Shown piece by piece: positions 36,494 to 44,647 of a stretch of DNA of 64,000 nt. The first letter of the stretch is position 1; each line of letters opens with the position of its first letter. The translations under genes were made by a program, and so were the position numbers. The DNA comes from Mycobacterium gordonae (GTDB lineage Bacteria > Actinomycetota > Actinomycetes > Mycobacteriales > Mycobacteriaceae): NCBI RefSeq assembly GCF_002101675.1, contig NZ_LQOY01000012.1, positions 23,362-87,361 on the forward strand, read 5' to 3'. The notes beneath the pieces are model-generated. The model was not told where the DNA came from. It worked only from the letters and a program-made list of their open reading frames with translations, and ran no database searches.

Positions 36494-37006
36494 ATGCCTT
36501 TTCTGCGTGAAAGTCCCATTCGTGGCCGTCGGTTGCGGCTGCACGAAGCCCTGGGGGAACGGGTGGCGATGAGCCGCATCGGCTCGCAGCTCGGGATGGT
36601 ATTGGCTCCCCGGATCGACAAGTTCGTGATTCCCCGGACCAACGGGCGGCTGAGCGTCGCGGGCGCGAACCGGACCGGTCTGGTAACGACGACCGGCGCC
36701 AAGTCCGGCAAGCCGCGCACGAATCCGCTGACGTTGATTGAAGATTCGGACGGATTGCTGGCGATCGGCTCCAACTACGGGCGTCCCTCGCATCCGGGGT
36801 GGAGTGCCAACCTGGTGGCGCACCCCGAATGCACGATCGAGTACAAAGGCCCGCCCCGGCAGTATCGCGCTGAGTTGTTGAGCGGGCAGGCGCGTGCTGA
36901 TGCGTGGGCGAAGGCGGTCGACTTCTTTGCCGGGTATGAGGCGTATCGGGAGAAGTGCGCGCCGCGGGAGATCAGGGTGTTTCGGCTGCGGCCGGTCGAG
37001 GGCTGA
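36494..37006 (+). CDS. Deazaflavin (F420)-dependent nitroreductase family protein
   Basis: A protein of 170 residues of the Ddn/DUF385 family, which uses reduced F420 to reduce quinones and activates nitroimidazoles such as pretomanid in M. tuberculosis. Typical segments are LVTTTGAKSGKPRTNPL (cofactor-binding loop), AIGSNYGRPSHPGWSANL and a late ARADAWAKAVDFFAGY. The N-terminus is basic and amphipathic. ATG 36494 (MPFLRESPIRGRR) is chosen; upstream in-frame starts fall inside the lipoprotein gene. Its 3' end overlaps the convergent desaturase by 35 bases. The natural substrate is unknown. Confidence 0.85.
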   Translation: MPFLRESPIRGRRLRLHEALGERVAMSRIGSQLGMVLAPRIDKFVIPRTNGRLSVAGANRTGLVTTTGAKSGKPRTNPLTLIEDSDGLLAIGSNYGRPSHPGWSANLVAHPECTIEYKGPPRQYRAELLSGQARADAWAKAVDFFAGYEAYREKCAPREIRVFRLRPVEG

Positions 37007-38228
37007 CGGTCTGACGGATCGCTGCTATCGCTGTCTTGAGTCCGCGGCGGCGGCCGGTTTTCGGGTCGGTGGTGGCGGGCGCAAGGTGGGCGAACATTCG
37101 CTCGCTGCGCGTTTCCGGCGCGTCGTCCGCCGTGGCCCGGAGGAACTTGTTCGGCAGCGACAACTTCGCGATGGTGCGCCACGTCCTACCGTACTGAACA
37201 GCGAAAGACGCTGTGGTGTAGGGCAAGTCGTACTTTTGGCACAGCGCCCGCACTCGTACCGAGGCCTCGCGCAGTCTGTTGCTCGGCAGGTCGGGAAAGA
37301 GATGGTGTTCGATCTGGTGGCACAGGTTGCCGCTCAGGAATCGCAACACGGGCCCGGCGTCAAAGTTGGCGCTGCCCAACATCTGGCGTAGATACCACTC
37401 GCCCCTGGTTTCACCGGCCATGTCGGTCGTGGTGAATTTGTCTGCGCCGTCTGGGAAATGGCCACACACGATGACCGCGTGCGCCCAGATGCTGCGGACC
37501 ACATTGGCCACAGCGTTGGCTTTCAGGGTCGATGTGTAGGTTGCGGCCGGTGACAGCGCGGTGAGGGCGGGAAACGCGACGTAATCCTTGACGAACTGCC
37601 GGCTGACCTTGGTGACGAACTCGCGCGTCCGCTGACGGGCGATGTCACCGTCGGGCCCGTCCTCGAAATACTTCTCCAGGTCGACGGTCTGCAAGCCGAT
37701 CGCCCACTCGAACGCGAGCGCGAGAACGAGGTTGTACGGCAGATTTCCGAGGTTGTAGGGCTGCCACGGCTGGTCGCGGGTGACGCGCAGGATGAAATAG
37801 CCCACGTCGTCGTCCATGTCGAGGATGTTCGTGAACTTGTGGTGCTGGAAGTTGTGGGCGTTGCGCCAGTGCTTGGACGCGGCGTTCATGTCCCATTCCC
37901 ACGTGGTGGAGTGAATCTCCGGATCGTTCATCCAGTTCCACTGGCCGTGCATGACGTTGTGGCCGATCTCCATGTTCTCGATGATCTTGGCGACCGCGAG
38001 GGTCGCGGTTCCGGCCCATTTGACCGGGCGTCTTGTGCTGCCGGCGAGTATGACCCGCGCGGTGAGTTCCAGGGCACGCTGAGCGGCGATGGTGCGGCGG
38101 ATGTAGCGGGCATCGCGCGCACCCAGGGACTCCTCGATATCGCGCCGGATGGCGTCGAGCTCAGTGCCCAGATTCTCGATGTCGGCATCGGTCAGGTGGG
38201 CGAAGGCCGCAACGTCCGTGATCGCCAT
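36972..38228 (-). CDS. desA3: Membrane fatty-acyl desaturase, DesA3-like
   Basis: A membrane diiron enzyme of 418 residues, near the length of mycobacterial stearoyl-CoA delta-9 desaturase DesA3 (427). Histidine boxes are GHNVMHGQWN, HNFQHHKFTN and HQIEHHLFPDLPSN, the last with the Q preceding HH typical of acyl-CoA desaturases. Two hydrophobic regions lie between them. ATG 38228 has GGGGGAGA upstream. It would make oleoyl-CoA for membrane lipids and triacylglycerols. It could be a paralogue rather than the true desA3 because its neighbours differ from Rv3229c. Confidence 0.82.
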   Translation of the reverse strand: MAITDVAAFAHLTDADIENLGTELDAIRRDIEESLGARDARYIRRTIAAQRALELTARVILAGSTRRPVKWAGTATLAVAKIIENMEIGHNVMHGQWNWMNDPEIHSTTWEWDMNAASKHWRNAHNFQHHKFTNILDMDDDVGYFILRVTRDQPWQPYNLGNLPYNLVLALAFEWAIGLQTVDLEKYFEDGPDGDIARQRTREFVTKVSRQFVKDYVAFPALTALSPAATYTSTLKANAVANVVRSIWAHAVIVCGHFPDGADKFTTTDMAGETRGEWYLRQMLGSANFDAGPVLRFLSGNLCHQIEHHLFPDLPSNRLREASVRVRALCQKYDLPYTTASFAVQYGRTWRTIAKLSLPNKFLRATADDAPETRSERMFAHLAPATTDPKTGRRRGLKTAIAAIRQTVSPRPAAAETP

Positions 38229-38653
38229 ATATCTCCCCCGGGGGTGGTTGGTGCCGTTCAGGGCCCGCGGCCGCGCCTGATCGCCTGGCCGAGCCCCCCT
38301 TGCTCGGCCGTGCATTAAGGCTAATCGCGATGCGGGTACTTCGCGCGACGAGGAGTAGCCGCTGCGCTGCGGATAATAGTCTCTGCGCGCCAATATCGTT
38401 CGTGTCGAGCCTAATTGTCGCCATATGAGGTGGGCGTTGGTGAGACTTAATTGGCGGCTTTGGATATGCGGGGTGCCGTCATCGCTCGCCCGGAGTTCTC
38501 AGGGTCAAGGCTAAGCGGTGGAGACCGGTTGCCACGCCAGGACACGCGTTTGCCGGGGGACGCGATTTCGGGGTGTTGGACCAGCGTGTTGTCACTCGCG
38601 GTCGGTGGGGAAGCTAAGGTCTAGGTCGTGCTCGGCGACGTTACGGCGTTCCG
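38229..38653. other. Intergenic region, desaturase / tRNA-Met
   Basis: A 425-base divergent gap. It contains the desaturase ribosome site and upstream control region at the left and the tRNA promoter at the right. I see no convincing open frame. Confidence 0.45.
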
Positions 38654-38727
38654 GGGGCGGTAGCTCAGTTGGTTAGAGCCGCGGACTCATAATCCGTTGG
38701 TCGCGGGTTCGAGCCCCGCCCGCCCCA
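38654..38727 (+). tRNA. tRNA-Met (CAT anticodon)
   Basis: A 74-base cloverleaf. The acceptor arms GGGGCGG/CCGCCCC pair fully. D-stem GCTC/GAGC, anticodon loop CTCATAA, and T-arm GCGGG-TTCGAGC-CCCGC are all intact, with discriminator A. The first base pair is G-C, so it is an elongator-type tRNA rather than an initiator. CCA is not encoded in full (ACCG). A tRNA-Ile with lysidine-modified CAT cannot be excluded by eye. The accessory genes that follow suggest it served as an integration site. Confidence 0.93.
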
Positions 38728-39100
38728 CCGTATTTGTGTATTACCTCGGCTGATGCGTGACGATTCGCTTTCGGCTGATCCTTCACACTCCCTAAGGAGT
38801 CGAGCCCGGAGTGAGCAGAAGTCGTGTCGTTGATGGCCTAACTGCTCCACATCGTGCATCGAGTTCTGACCGACGTCGATGAGGTCCTGCACGTTCCTGA
38901 TCCGTTCACCCGAAGGGTCGGCATAGCCGAGCTTGTGGTCTCGAGGAACGTCTCGGAGCGCTTCGCGCCGCTGCACGAGGACCGACCCAAAAGCGGCCCA
39001 CTGCCACGAGTGCGGACGGCGTTGTAACAGCGCGGTCAATCCGGCTGCGCCGTAAGCGATTGGCCTACTTGCGGTCCGTTGCTTTCCGACGACTCCCCAA
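38728..39100. other. Region downstream of tRNA-Met without a confident gene
   Basis: A minus-strand frame at 38665-39039 ends in GGRGSNPRP, the known artefact of translating across a tRNA. Its upper part (with ERIRNVQDLIDVGQNSMHD) reads like a protein fragment but has no family I recognise. It may be debris of an integrated element. I found no duplicate of the tRNA 3' end that would mark attR. Confidence 0.35.
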
Positions 39101-39589
39101 TCACGGTTGCGAGCTTTCGCGGATGCATTCGATCACCCCTCGGACGCCCTCGCGCAGACCGTCGAGATCGCCGATGGTGCCAAAGAGACATTCGACCTCA
39201 TCGAGTTTCGTGGTGTCGAGACGAACGGGCAAGATGTACGCGCCCCGGGTCTGCATCGGCGTCGCAGCGCGGAGCGGCGTTCGACGCGGCACCACTCCTT
39301 CTCGGCGTCTCGCGCGAGATGAACATGACGACGTAGCGTGCCTCGTCCCGGTATAGCTTTGTGAAGACTTCGCTCAACTCCGCGCCCAAAGCGCGGCCTT
39401 GTTGTCGGCGTCGTAGAACACTCTGCCCTTCGGCAGGTCGAGCCCGCGACCGAAGTCCTCAACGGATTGCCGCTGCTCTCCGGCGAACGACACCGCGACG
39501 TCGTACTGGTAGGCAGGGGCTGCTCCGCTTCCGCGGGGCGAGTGTGAGTGGCGCTCGACCGACCACGATGAACCGTTGCAAGTGATTGC
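39101..39589 (-). pseudogene. TIR-domain protein pseudogene with several frameshifts
   Basis: Piecing together three frames gives a TIR domain: YDVAVSFAGEQRQSVEDFGR, then GRVFYDADNKAALW, then GAELSEVFTKLYRDEARYVV with MFISRE, then EKEWCRVERRSAL, then QTRGAYILPVRLDTTKLDEV. The E in WCRVE is the usual TIR catalytic position. One-base gaps separate the pieces near 39388 and near 39322, and a further shift lies near 39285. No start codon precedes the first piece after its in-frame stop. Bacterial TIR proteins are NAD-cleaving anti-phage effectors, so this is probably a dead defence gene. Sequencing error is the main alternative. Confidence 0.75.
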
Positions 39590-39639
39590 TCAGGTACCGA
39601 CCACGTGTACCCGTGGGTCGACGGGCAGTACTAGTTGTC

Positions 39640-40041
39640 CTACGCCGATGTCGGGGCTGCGGTTGGGAGGTCGATTGATCGGCAACCTTCCAGCAGCCGT
39701 ACGTCATAGGCTACGAGCGCCGTCAGTTCCGATCTAATCTGCGTGGCCGATGCCAAGTGGATCGCGTCAAGCGAACGCAGCGTAGTTGGTCCGATGGTCT
39801 CAGCCAAGGCGATTACCTTTTCGGTGATCGGAAGGATGTCGAGGCCGTCAAGTAGATGAAGGGCACGCTCGATGATCCCCGGTGTGCCATCACGAGCCGC
39901 CGTTCGCATCAGCTCGACCCTGCCTAGCGCGCTGGTGACGAACGGCTCTTCTTTGCGCATCTCCACCCATTCGATCAAGGCGGAAGACTCGGTCTCCTCG
40001 ACGATTAGTTTGATCATCGCCGATGTGTCGATGTAAATCAC
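39640..40041 (-). CDS. vapC: VapC toxin, PIN-domain ribonuclease
   Basis: A toxin of 133 residues. The PIN acidic residues are visible: D5 in [11 protein letters not shown], the Glu in LGRVELMR, the Asp in [10 protein letters not shown] and the Asp in [10 protein letters not shown]. VapC enzymes cut specific tRNA or rRNA sites and stop growth when the antitoxin is lost. Its start overlaps the vapB stop by four bases, the usual coupling. The C-terminal tail (TAAPTSA) is longer than the PIN core needs. Which mycobacterial VapC number it matches cannot be told by eye. Confidence 0.9.
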   Translation of the reverse strand: MIYIDTSAMIKLIVEETESSALIEWVEMRKEEPFVTSALGRVELMRTAARDGTPGIIERALHLLDGLDILPITEKVIALAETIGPTTLRSLDAIHLASATQIRSELTALVAYDVRLLEGCRSIDLPTAAPTSA

Positions 40042-40313
40042 GATTCGTCGCGGATCTCGTCGAGCGCCGCGGTGAGACTGCGATCGCTCTGCCGACGAAT
40101 AGGGTTGGCCGTGACCAACGGGCCAGTTCGTCGCGCCGGGGTGAGTACTCCTGCTTCGATCAAAGCATCCCGCGACCGCTCACTGCTGCTGACCGGAACC
40201 AGGCGCGCAACAACGCGACCCTTATTGGTCACCACCAATTCTTCGCCAGCCTCAACCCTCGCGAGGTAGCGAGATGCGTTCTGTCGCAATTCACGTATCC
40301 CGACAGTTTCCAT
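40038..40313 (-). CDS. vapB: VapB antitoxin, Phd/YefM type
   Basis: An antitoxin of 91 residues. The N-terminal Phd/YefM DNA-binding fold begins [20 protein letters not shown] and continues [18 protein letters not shown]. The C-terminal half (from about 50) is the toxin-neutralising tail. The start is only eight bases from a perfect inverted repeat, the probable autoregulatory operator. The GGGAGG before the ATG has almost no spacing, so translation may be leaderless or weakly initiated. It forms an operon with vapC. Confidence 0.88.
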   Translation of the reverse strand: METVGIRELRQNASRYLARVEAGEELVVTNKGRVVARLVPVSSSERSRDALIEAGVLTPARRTGPLVTANPIRRQSDRSLTAALDEIRDES

Positions 40314-40320
40314 CCTCCCA

Positions 40321-40343
40321 AGGTAGCACTTCTGGTGCTACCT
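40321..40343. promoter_or_regulatory. vapBC operator candidate
   Basis: AGGTAGCAC-TTCTG-GTGCTACCT is a perfect inverted repeat with 9-base arms, placed 8-30 bases upstream of the vapB start. VapB and VapBC complexes normally repress their own promoters through such sites. Confidence 0.8.
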
Positions 40344-40886
40344 CAGGAGGAGGTGGCACTTCACCCTTCTGATCAGGGTCCAGTCGAAACGGTGGGGCTG
40401 GTTGGACATGGAGAAGTCGAAGGTGGTCGGCCGAGGTGATAACCGCACTGAGCCCCGTCGGCGCGCGCGAGATGGCGGCTCTCAAAGGGGTCGACGGGCA
40501 CGTTGGTGTCTGGCGCTATCAGTAGGTCGGCACCGCCCGCGAGCCGCGCTGGTCAGTTCACGACGCGATGACGTGCCCCACATGGAGCGAAGGGAAGGCG
40601 GTGATCCGGCGCATCGTCGGACGTGAGCATCGAGCTGACACGTTTTCCCGGCGACCGGCGGAATTCGAGGCCGCTCCGCGCGCGGGTGGACCAGAACCCT
40701 ATGCCGACGGTCAATTGCACTGTGCAAGAGGGGATTTCAGCCCAGCCCGCTACCGGGTTCGCCTGGTCACGCGAACGTTGTCTAGGCAGATCAGGTGTGA
40801 ACAAGGTCGATTTGGCTTCAGATAGGGCGGAACTGTGGCGCCGCATAGCGGTCCTTCGCCACTTCCGGCACGCTCCGATTCCCGCC
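40344..40886. other. Region between VapBC and HepT without a supported gene
   Basis: A 543-base stretch with only short open frames on both strands, none with a family I recognise or a convincing ribosome site. It is probably degraded island DNA. Confidence 0.35.
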
Positions 40887-41269
40887 TCAACTCCCGGGCT
40901 CCTGGCGAATGGTGTGCTCATTCATTGCCTCGACGCCTGGCGACTCCGCCAGCAATGTCCGCAGTGCGGTTTCCAATTGCGGGAGTTTGTCTTCAAGGAC
41001 TTGCCATACCAGAGAGTCGTCGACGTTCGCGTATCCGTGAATCAAGATGTTGCGGAAAGCCATGATCCTCGGCAGCTCGGGAACTGCGCCGCCATGGCGG
41101 CGTAGCCCTTCGCCAACTGATTCAACGCCTCTCCGACAATCTCGAATTGCCGTTCGACGGCCGAGCGCAGCAGCACGTCATCCTGGTATTCCGCAAATGT
41201 CTTACCGGCGGCGAATTGGCGCAGGAAGCCAGCAGCGCGCACCGCGTCCCACGAATACTTTCGAGGATC
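40887..41269 (-). pseudogene. hepT: HepT toxin pseudogene (HEPN ribonuclease), frameshifted
   Basis: The upstream frame reads DPRKYSWDAVRAAGFLRQF, GKTFAEYQDDVLLRSAVERQ and FEIVGEALNQLAKGYAAMA. After a one-base loss near 41080 the protein continues in another frame as ELPRIMAFRNILIHGYANVD and LVWQVLEDKLPQLETAL. The second part holds the HEPN catalytic motif RNILIHGY (Rx4HxY). In the first frame no ATG, GTG or TTG occurs before the GTG at 41242, so the conserved PRKYSWDA segment also lacks a start. The toxin is therefore probably not made as an active protein. Its partner mntA is intact and adjacent. Confidence 0.8.
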
Positions 41270-41567
41270 AGGCTGCGTAGATCAGTTCTCGCGTCTGCAT
41301 GACGCGCTGTTTGAAATACGGGTTGGCCAGTCCGGACGCGGTCACCACATCAACCGGTCGGCCGATTATTTTTTCGAGCCCTTCTTTGAGCGCGAAGTAT
41401 TGGTCGAAGTCTGGCCCTGCTTCGAACTCCACAAGTACATCGACATCACTACTTTCGACGTTGAATGAGTCGGTGACAGCGGAGCCGAAGACGTCCAACC
41501 GGCGCACCGACAGCTCACGGCACAACGCCTGAATCTGGTGGCGCTTCGACTCGACAACCTCATGCAC
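41268..41567 (-). CDS. mntA: MntA-type nucleotidyltransferase antitoxin
   Basis: A small nucleotidyltransferase of 99 residues. The motif GSAVTDSFNVESSDVDVLVEF matches the GSx(10)DxD signature of minimal nucleotidyltransferases, with the metal-binding pair in SSDVDVLV. MntA antitoxins silence HepT by adding AMP to a tyrosine next to its active site. GTG 41567 (MHEVVESKRHQIQ) has GGAGGTGAGGGCG upstream and is preferred over longer frames. It overlaps the hepT remnant by two bases. It appears intact although its toxin is broken. Confidence 0.82.
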   Translation of the reverse strand: MHEVVESKRHQIQALCRELSVRRLDVFGSAVTDSFNVESSDVDVLVEFEAGPDFDQYFALKEGLEKIIGRPVDVVTASGLANPYFKQRVMQTRELIYAA

Positions 41568-41741
41568 CGCCCTCACCTCCACTGCGTATTCTGCGCGACC
41601 GGCAGCACCGACGTGCTGAAGGCAGTGGCCACGTCCGCAGCAGTACACCATCAGGCGGCGCACCGCGACGCATCGATCTAGGAATGAGCAAACGCGGTGC
41701 TGCTCGCCGTGTGGGTAGGACATCTTGCACTTCCTAACGGC

Positions 41742-43058
41742 CTACGCGGGCTTGCGCGCCGAATCTTCCGCGCTGGCCGATGGGACCGGCTCGTCGCCGG
41801 CTGTCCGGGCCGCGCCGGCGGCGAGGTGCTTCAGCAGCTCGGCCTGGATCAGCCGGCGCCCGGGCGCGAGCCGGTGCGAGAGCCCGTTCAGCAGGATCAG
41901 CGTGCGCCCGACGAGCGCGAAGTCCTCCGGGATCTTGCGCAGGCTCGTCTCGCCCAGGATCTCGAAGAAGCCAGCCTCGGTGTCGCTGTCGCCGATCGTC
42001 ATCAGCATCAGCGTGCGCAGGTTGTCGGGTTTCATCGAGGCGACGTCGAAGCCGAGCTGCTCGGCCGCAGCGAACGCGGATCGCGAGTCGCCGATCATCG
42101 ATGAGACCATCATCGTCGCAACGAGCCGCGCGAATCCTGGTGGCAGCTCCTTGGCCAAGCCGAAATCGAGGAGGCCAATCCGGGCATCAGGCAGGATCAG
42201 TAGGTTTCCGGGGTGCGGATCGCCATGGAAGAAGCCCTGTTCAAAGATCATGGTGCCGTAGAGCGCGCCGATCTTGCGCGCGATCTCCGCGAGCTTGTGG
42301 CCCGCCGCGACAAGCTCTTTCGTGCGCGCGACCTGAATGCCTTCCAGGTACTCGAGCACGATCACGTTGTCACCGCACAGCTCCGGATATACGCGGGGGA
42401 CGACGACGAAGGGGACGTCACTGAGGTTCTTCGCGAGCCGCTCGGTCGAGCGCACCTCGCGCCGGAAGTCGAGCTCAAACTCGATGAAGCGCGTCGTCTC
42501 GGTCACGAGCGCTCGCAGGTCGATGCGCCGCTGCACGAGCATGACGATCCCGACGACGCGGCACAGCATGCCGAGGTCGAGCGGAATGATCCGCGGAATC
42601 TCGGGATAGCGGATCTTCAGGACGACCTCGCTGCCGTCGCGCAGCGTCGCGCGATGCACCTGCGCCAACGAAGCGGCGGCGAGGGCCCGGCGGTCGATCG
42701 TCGCGAAGACCTCGTCGAGGGGGCGGCCGAGGTCGCGCTCAACGAGCGGCCGCAGCGTCTCGAAGGGGCGCGGCGGCACCGCGTCGTGGAACTGGCTCAG
42801 TTCCTCGATGAAGGGCGCCGGGAAGAAGTCGGCCCGTGCGCCCTGGATCTGGGCGGCCTTCGTGAAGGCGCCGGCCAGCGAGAGCGCGACGCGCTTGATC
42901 TCCCGGGCCGCTGCGCCGTGTGCGCGCTGCCAGTCGGCGTCGTTCGTAGGCCACAGCGCGGTGCGATCGCGCGCGCGGAGCAGCAGGTAGCGGGGCAGGA
43001 CGCGCAAGACGGCAAGCGCCACGCGCAGGACTCGGACGATTCGGAAGTGCCGGATCAC
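41742..43058 (-). CDS. ABC1/UbiB (AarF)-family atypical kinase
   Basis: A protein-kinase-like ATPase of 438 residues. The family KxGQ helix reads TKAAQIQGA (Gly replaced by Ala). The Ala-rich nucleotide loop is AAASLAQVHRA, the catalytic loop FFHGDPHPGNLLI, and the metal loop LLDFGLAK. UbiB-family proteins support quinone or terpenoid lipid metabolism or movement, usually with ATPase rather than kinase activity. It is divergent from a P450 gene with a palindrome between. Glutamate codons are almost all GAG and arginine CGC, and the style is unlike the flanking mycobacterial genes, suggesting transfer from another actinobacterial group. Confidence 0.85.
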   Translation of the reverse strand: MIRHFRIVRVLRVALAVLRVLPRYLLLRARDRTALWPTNDADWQRAHGAAAREIKRVALSLAGAFTKAAQIQGARADFFPAPFIEELSQFHDAVPPRPFETLRPLVERDLGRPLDEVFATIDRRALAAASLAQVHRATLRDGSEVVLKIRYPEIPRIIPLDLGMLCRVVGIVMLVQRRIDLRALVTETTRFIEFELDFRREVRSTERLAKNLSDVPFVVVPRVYPELCGDNVIVLEYLEGIQVARTKELVAAGHKLAEIARKIGALYGTMIFEQGFFHGDPHPGNLLILPDARIGLLDFGLAKELPPGFARLVATMMVSSMIGDSRSAFAAAEQLGFDVASMKPDNLRTLMLMTIGDSDTEAGFFEILGETSLRKIPEDFALVGRTLILLNGLSHRLAPGRRLIQAELLKHLAAGAARTAGDEPVPSASAEDSARKPA

Positions 43059-43078
43059 GAAGCCGCAGAGCGCCTTTG

Positions 43079-43096
43079 CTATCGATGTACCGATAG
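43079..43096. promoter_or_regulatory. Palindrome between UbiB-like gene and P450
   Basis: CTATCG-ATGTAC-CGATAG has perfect 6-base arms. It lies 21 bases upstream of the UbiB-like start and about 100 bases upstream of the P450 start, so it could control both. No regulator gene sits directly beside it. Confidence 0.45.
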
Positions 43097-43197
43097 GGGA
43101 GGCGCTTCGCGCGCGCTTGAGGCGATCGTGGGCACGGTGTTATTGTGGCTGGTCAGTCGGTCATTCTCAACATTGTGCTCGCCCAGAGGACCCCGCC

Positions 43198-44493
43198 ATG
43201 ACGTCTCGTGTCTGGCAGCGCTCGGCGCCCTCTCGCGACCGGTCGTCACCCCCTCCTTCTCCGAGCGGCTCCGCTGACTTCGACCTGTTCCTGCCGTTGC
43301 GGAGTGCCGGCTCGCTCGAGAACCCCTACCCGATTTACTCCGTGATCCGCACCGTGCGGCCCGTGCTCGAGGTGCCGGTCCCGAACTACGCCGGCCCCGG
43401 CGTGTGGATGCTCACGCGCTACCGCGACGTCCACTCGGTGTTGCGCGACCCGCGTTTCTCGGTCGAGCGGCTGCGCGCGCCGCTCATGCGCGACAACCTC
43501 GACCGCATGCCGGAGTTTCTGCGCCAGAGCGCGACTGGCATGCGCTCGATGCTGATCATGGACCCGCCCGACCACACGCGTGTCCGCAAGCTCGTCAACC
43601 AGGCCTTCACGCCCAAGCGTGTCGCCGCCCTGCGCGGCCACATCGAGGTGATCGTCCGCGAGCTCGTCGACGAGGCGCAGGCCAAGGGCTCCTTTGACCT
43701 GATTCACGATGTCGCCGAGCCGCTCCCAGCGATCGTGATCGCTGAGCTGCTCGGTGTCCCGGCGGAGGACCACCGGCAGTTCCGTCAGTGGTCGAGCGCG
43801 ATGATCAACGGCTTCGCGTCGCCCGGCGCCGAGGCACGCGCGACTGGCGCAGAGGCGGCGCGCCAGATCTTCGACTACCTCGCCGATATCATCGCCGCCC
43901 GCCGCCGTGCCCCGCGCGAGGACCTGATCAGCGCGATGATCGCGGCCCAGGAGGAGCGCGACGCGCTCACCGATGCCGAGCTGCTCGCGACCGGCAACCT
44001 GCTGCTGCTGGCCGGCCACGAGACGACGACGAACTTGATCGGCAACGGCACGCTCGCCCTGTTGCGCGAGCCCGATCAGTGGAAGCGGCTGGGCAAGGAG
44101 CCCGCGTTGCTCCCGACCGCGATCGAGGAGCTGCTCCGCTACGACGGGCCCGTGCAGGCGACGGTGCGCGTCGCGCTTGAGGACGTCGCGATCGACGATC
44201 AGGTCATCCCGGAGGGCTCGCTCGTGCTGGTGAGCATCGGCTCGGCGAACCACGACCCCGACACGTTCGAGAACCCAGACCAGCTCGACCTCGCGCGCGT
44301 CCCAAACCCACACCTCGCGTTCGGGTTCGGCACGCACTTCTGCCTCGGAGCGCCGCTCGCGCGGCTCGAGGCGCGGCTCGCGTTGGACGCGCTGACGCAG
44401 CGGTTCCCGGGGCTCTCTCTCATGAACGACCGGCCGGTGTACCGGACGAATCCGGTGCTACGCGGGCTCACGAGCCTAGACGTGGCGGCATAG
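43198..44493 (+). CDS. Cytochrome P450 (island cassette)
   Basis: A soluble P450 of 431 residues. The haem-binding loop is AFGFGTHFCLGAPLARLEAR with the axial Cys. The oxygen-binding helix has LLAGHETTTNLIGN, and the K-helix ExxR is in IEELLRYDGP. The electron partner is not encoded nearby. ATG 43198 (MTSRVWQRS) is chosen; an upstream frame start at 43117 lies in the promoter region. Codon style resembles that of the UbiB-like gene and differs from the second P450 at 52318-53607, so the two have separate origins. The substrate is unknown. Confidence 0.9.
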   Translation: MTSRVWQRSAPSRDRSSPPPSPSGSADFDLFLPLRSAGSLENPYPIYSVIRTVRPVLEVPVPNYAGPGVWMLTRYRDVHSVLRDPRFSVERLRAPLMRDNLDRMPEFLRQSATGMRSMLIMDPPDHTRVRKLVNQAFTPKRVAALRGHIEVIVRELVDEAQAKGSFDLIHDVAEPLPAIVIAELLGVPAEDHRQFRQWSSAMINGFASPGAEARATGAEAARQIFDYLADIIAARRRAPREDLISAMIAAQEERDALTDAELLATGNLLLLAGHETTTNLIGNGTLALLREPDQWKRLGKEPALLPTAIEELLRYDGPVQATVRVALEDVAIDDQVIPEGSLVLVSIGSANHDPDTFENPDQLDLARVPNPHLAFGFGTHFCLGAPLARLEARLALDALTQRFPGLSLMNDRPVYRTNPVLRGLTSLDVAA

Positions 44494-44647
44494 ACGGTAG
44501 GTGCCCATAACGGCGAATTGCGATGTCGTCAGCGCCACAAGGCAGCTTCACAGCCAGGCATTGCGGCCGCCCACTCACGTCATCTATGGCGCCGGCTGAC
44601 GGTGACATTCGGGATCGGCAGTGGCGTGGCGAGTACCGTCAGCTCAC

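Noticed and set aside
38665..39039. Minus-strand frame ending in GGRGSNPRP
   Set aside because: Its C-terminus is the classic artefact of translating a tRNA. No start context or family is visible for the rest.
40344..40886. Possible second VapC fragment (LIAPDTNVPVD on the minus strand)
   Set aside because: Only a short PIN-like string is present, with no supporting acidic residues or antitoxin, so it is too weak to call.
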